Shown here one piece after another: positions 14,520 through 14,582 of a DNA stretch of 14,582 bases. The notes under the pieces were generated by a model. It was not told the DNA's origin and did not search any database. It was given only the letters and a program-made list of their open reading frames with translations. The stretch is from Lachnospiraceae bacterium UBA1066. Its GTDB lineage: Bacteria; Bacillota; Clostridia; Lachnospirales; Lachnospiraceae. How positions within the stretch are numbered: position 1 is the stretch's first letter; each line of letters begins with the position of its first letter. Location: NCBI GenBank assembly GCA_002316215.1, contig DCDB01000258.1, positions 1-14,582 of the forward strand, given 5' to 3'. The translations under genes were made by a program, and so were the position numbers.

Positions 14520-14582
14520 TTACGGATTTTGCAGATCCAGTATTTTCATCAGGAAACAGCAGAGCAGGATCAGGATAAAGAA
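14520..14582 (-). CDS. Partial: C-terminal end of a possible membrane protein
   Basis: On the minus strand one frame is open from the right edge to a TAA at 14520-14522. The 20 visible residues are a hydrophobic run (FFILILLCCFLMK) followed by a short polar end (ILDLQNP), which looks like a last membrane helix and tail. It converges on the deacetylase with 16 bases between the stops and no terminator hairpin. Only 63 bases are visible, so this could be chance; no family can be named. Confidence 0.4.
   Translation of the reverse strand, partial: FFILILLCCFLMKILDLQNP

Overview
The window (about 45-50% G+C by eye) looks like chromosome of a Gram-positive anaerobe of the Clostridia, most likely Lachnospiraceae. 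The pointers are a CpsC/CpsD-type tyrosine-kinase pair split into two proteins, a polysaccharide deacetylase with choline-binding-type cell-wall repeats, a MetA of the acetyl-CoA type (Glu111), strong AGGAGG-like ribosome sites and sigma-A-like promoters. This assignment is an inference from protein families; there is no rRNA to confirm it. I saw no tRNA, rRNA, CRISPR array, insertion sequence or phage gene.

Layout. Nine genes and most of the window read on the minus strand, right to left. From the right: rluF-ligA-metA form a tight operon (32-base overlap, then a TAATG stop/start overlap) behind a good promoter at 12788-12816. Next come a membrane-anchored M14 metallocarboxypeptidase (7281-8684), a membrane protein resembling pentameric ligand-gated ion channels (5855-7189) and a divergent ADP-ribosylglycohydrolase-family protein (4653-5663). 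After a 314-base gene-free stretch with a promoter and a long leader come cpsC-cpsD and a membrane-anchored protein with Ig-like domains (4338-2016), coupled by overlapping stops and starts. argS (1975-203) closes the array with a clear intrinsic terminator at 97-130. Positions 1-96 hold nothing I can support.

On the plus strand a membrane-anchored polysaccharide deacetylase with about ten cell-wall-binding repeats (12965-14503) is transcribed divergently from rluF. It converges on what looks like the 3' end of a minus-strand membrane-protein gene cut by the right edge (14520-14582).

How it fits together. Housekeeping genes (argS, ligA, rluF, metA) are mixed with envelope genes: deacetylase, carboxypeptidase, and the kinase/chain-length pair with its Ig-like partner. 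No glycosyltransferase, flippase or polymerase gene is present, so the CpsC/CpsD module stands apart from any polymer-synthesis locus within this window. The most unusual gene is the channel-like protein at 5855-7189. Its extracellular domain and four C-terminal membrane segments follow the pentameric ligand-gated channel plan, but it carries an extra N-terminal membrane segment and a cytoplasmic tail built from a nearly perfect 66-bp tandem repeat. The ADP-ribosylglycohydrolase relative next to it has lost several canonical metal-binding residues.
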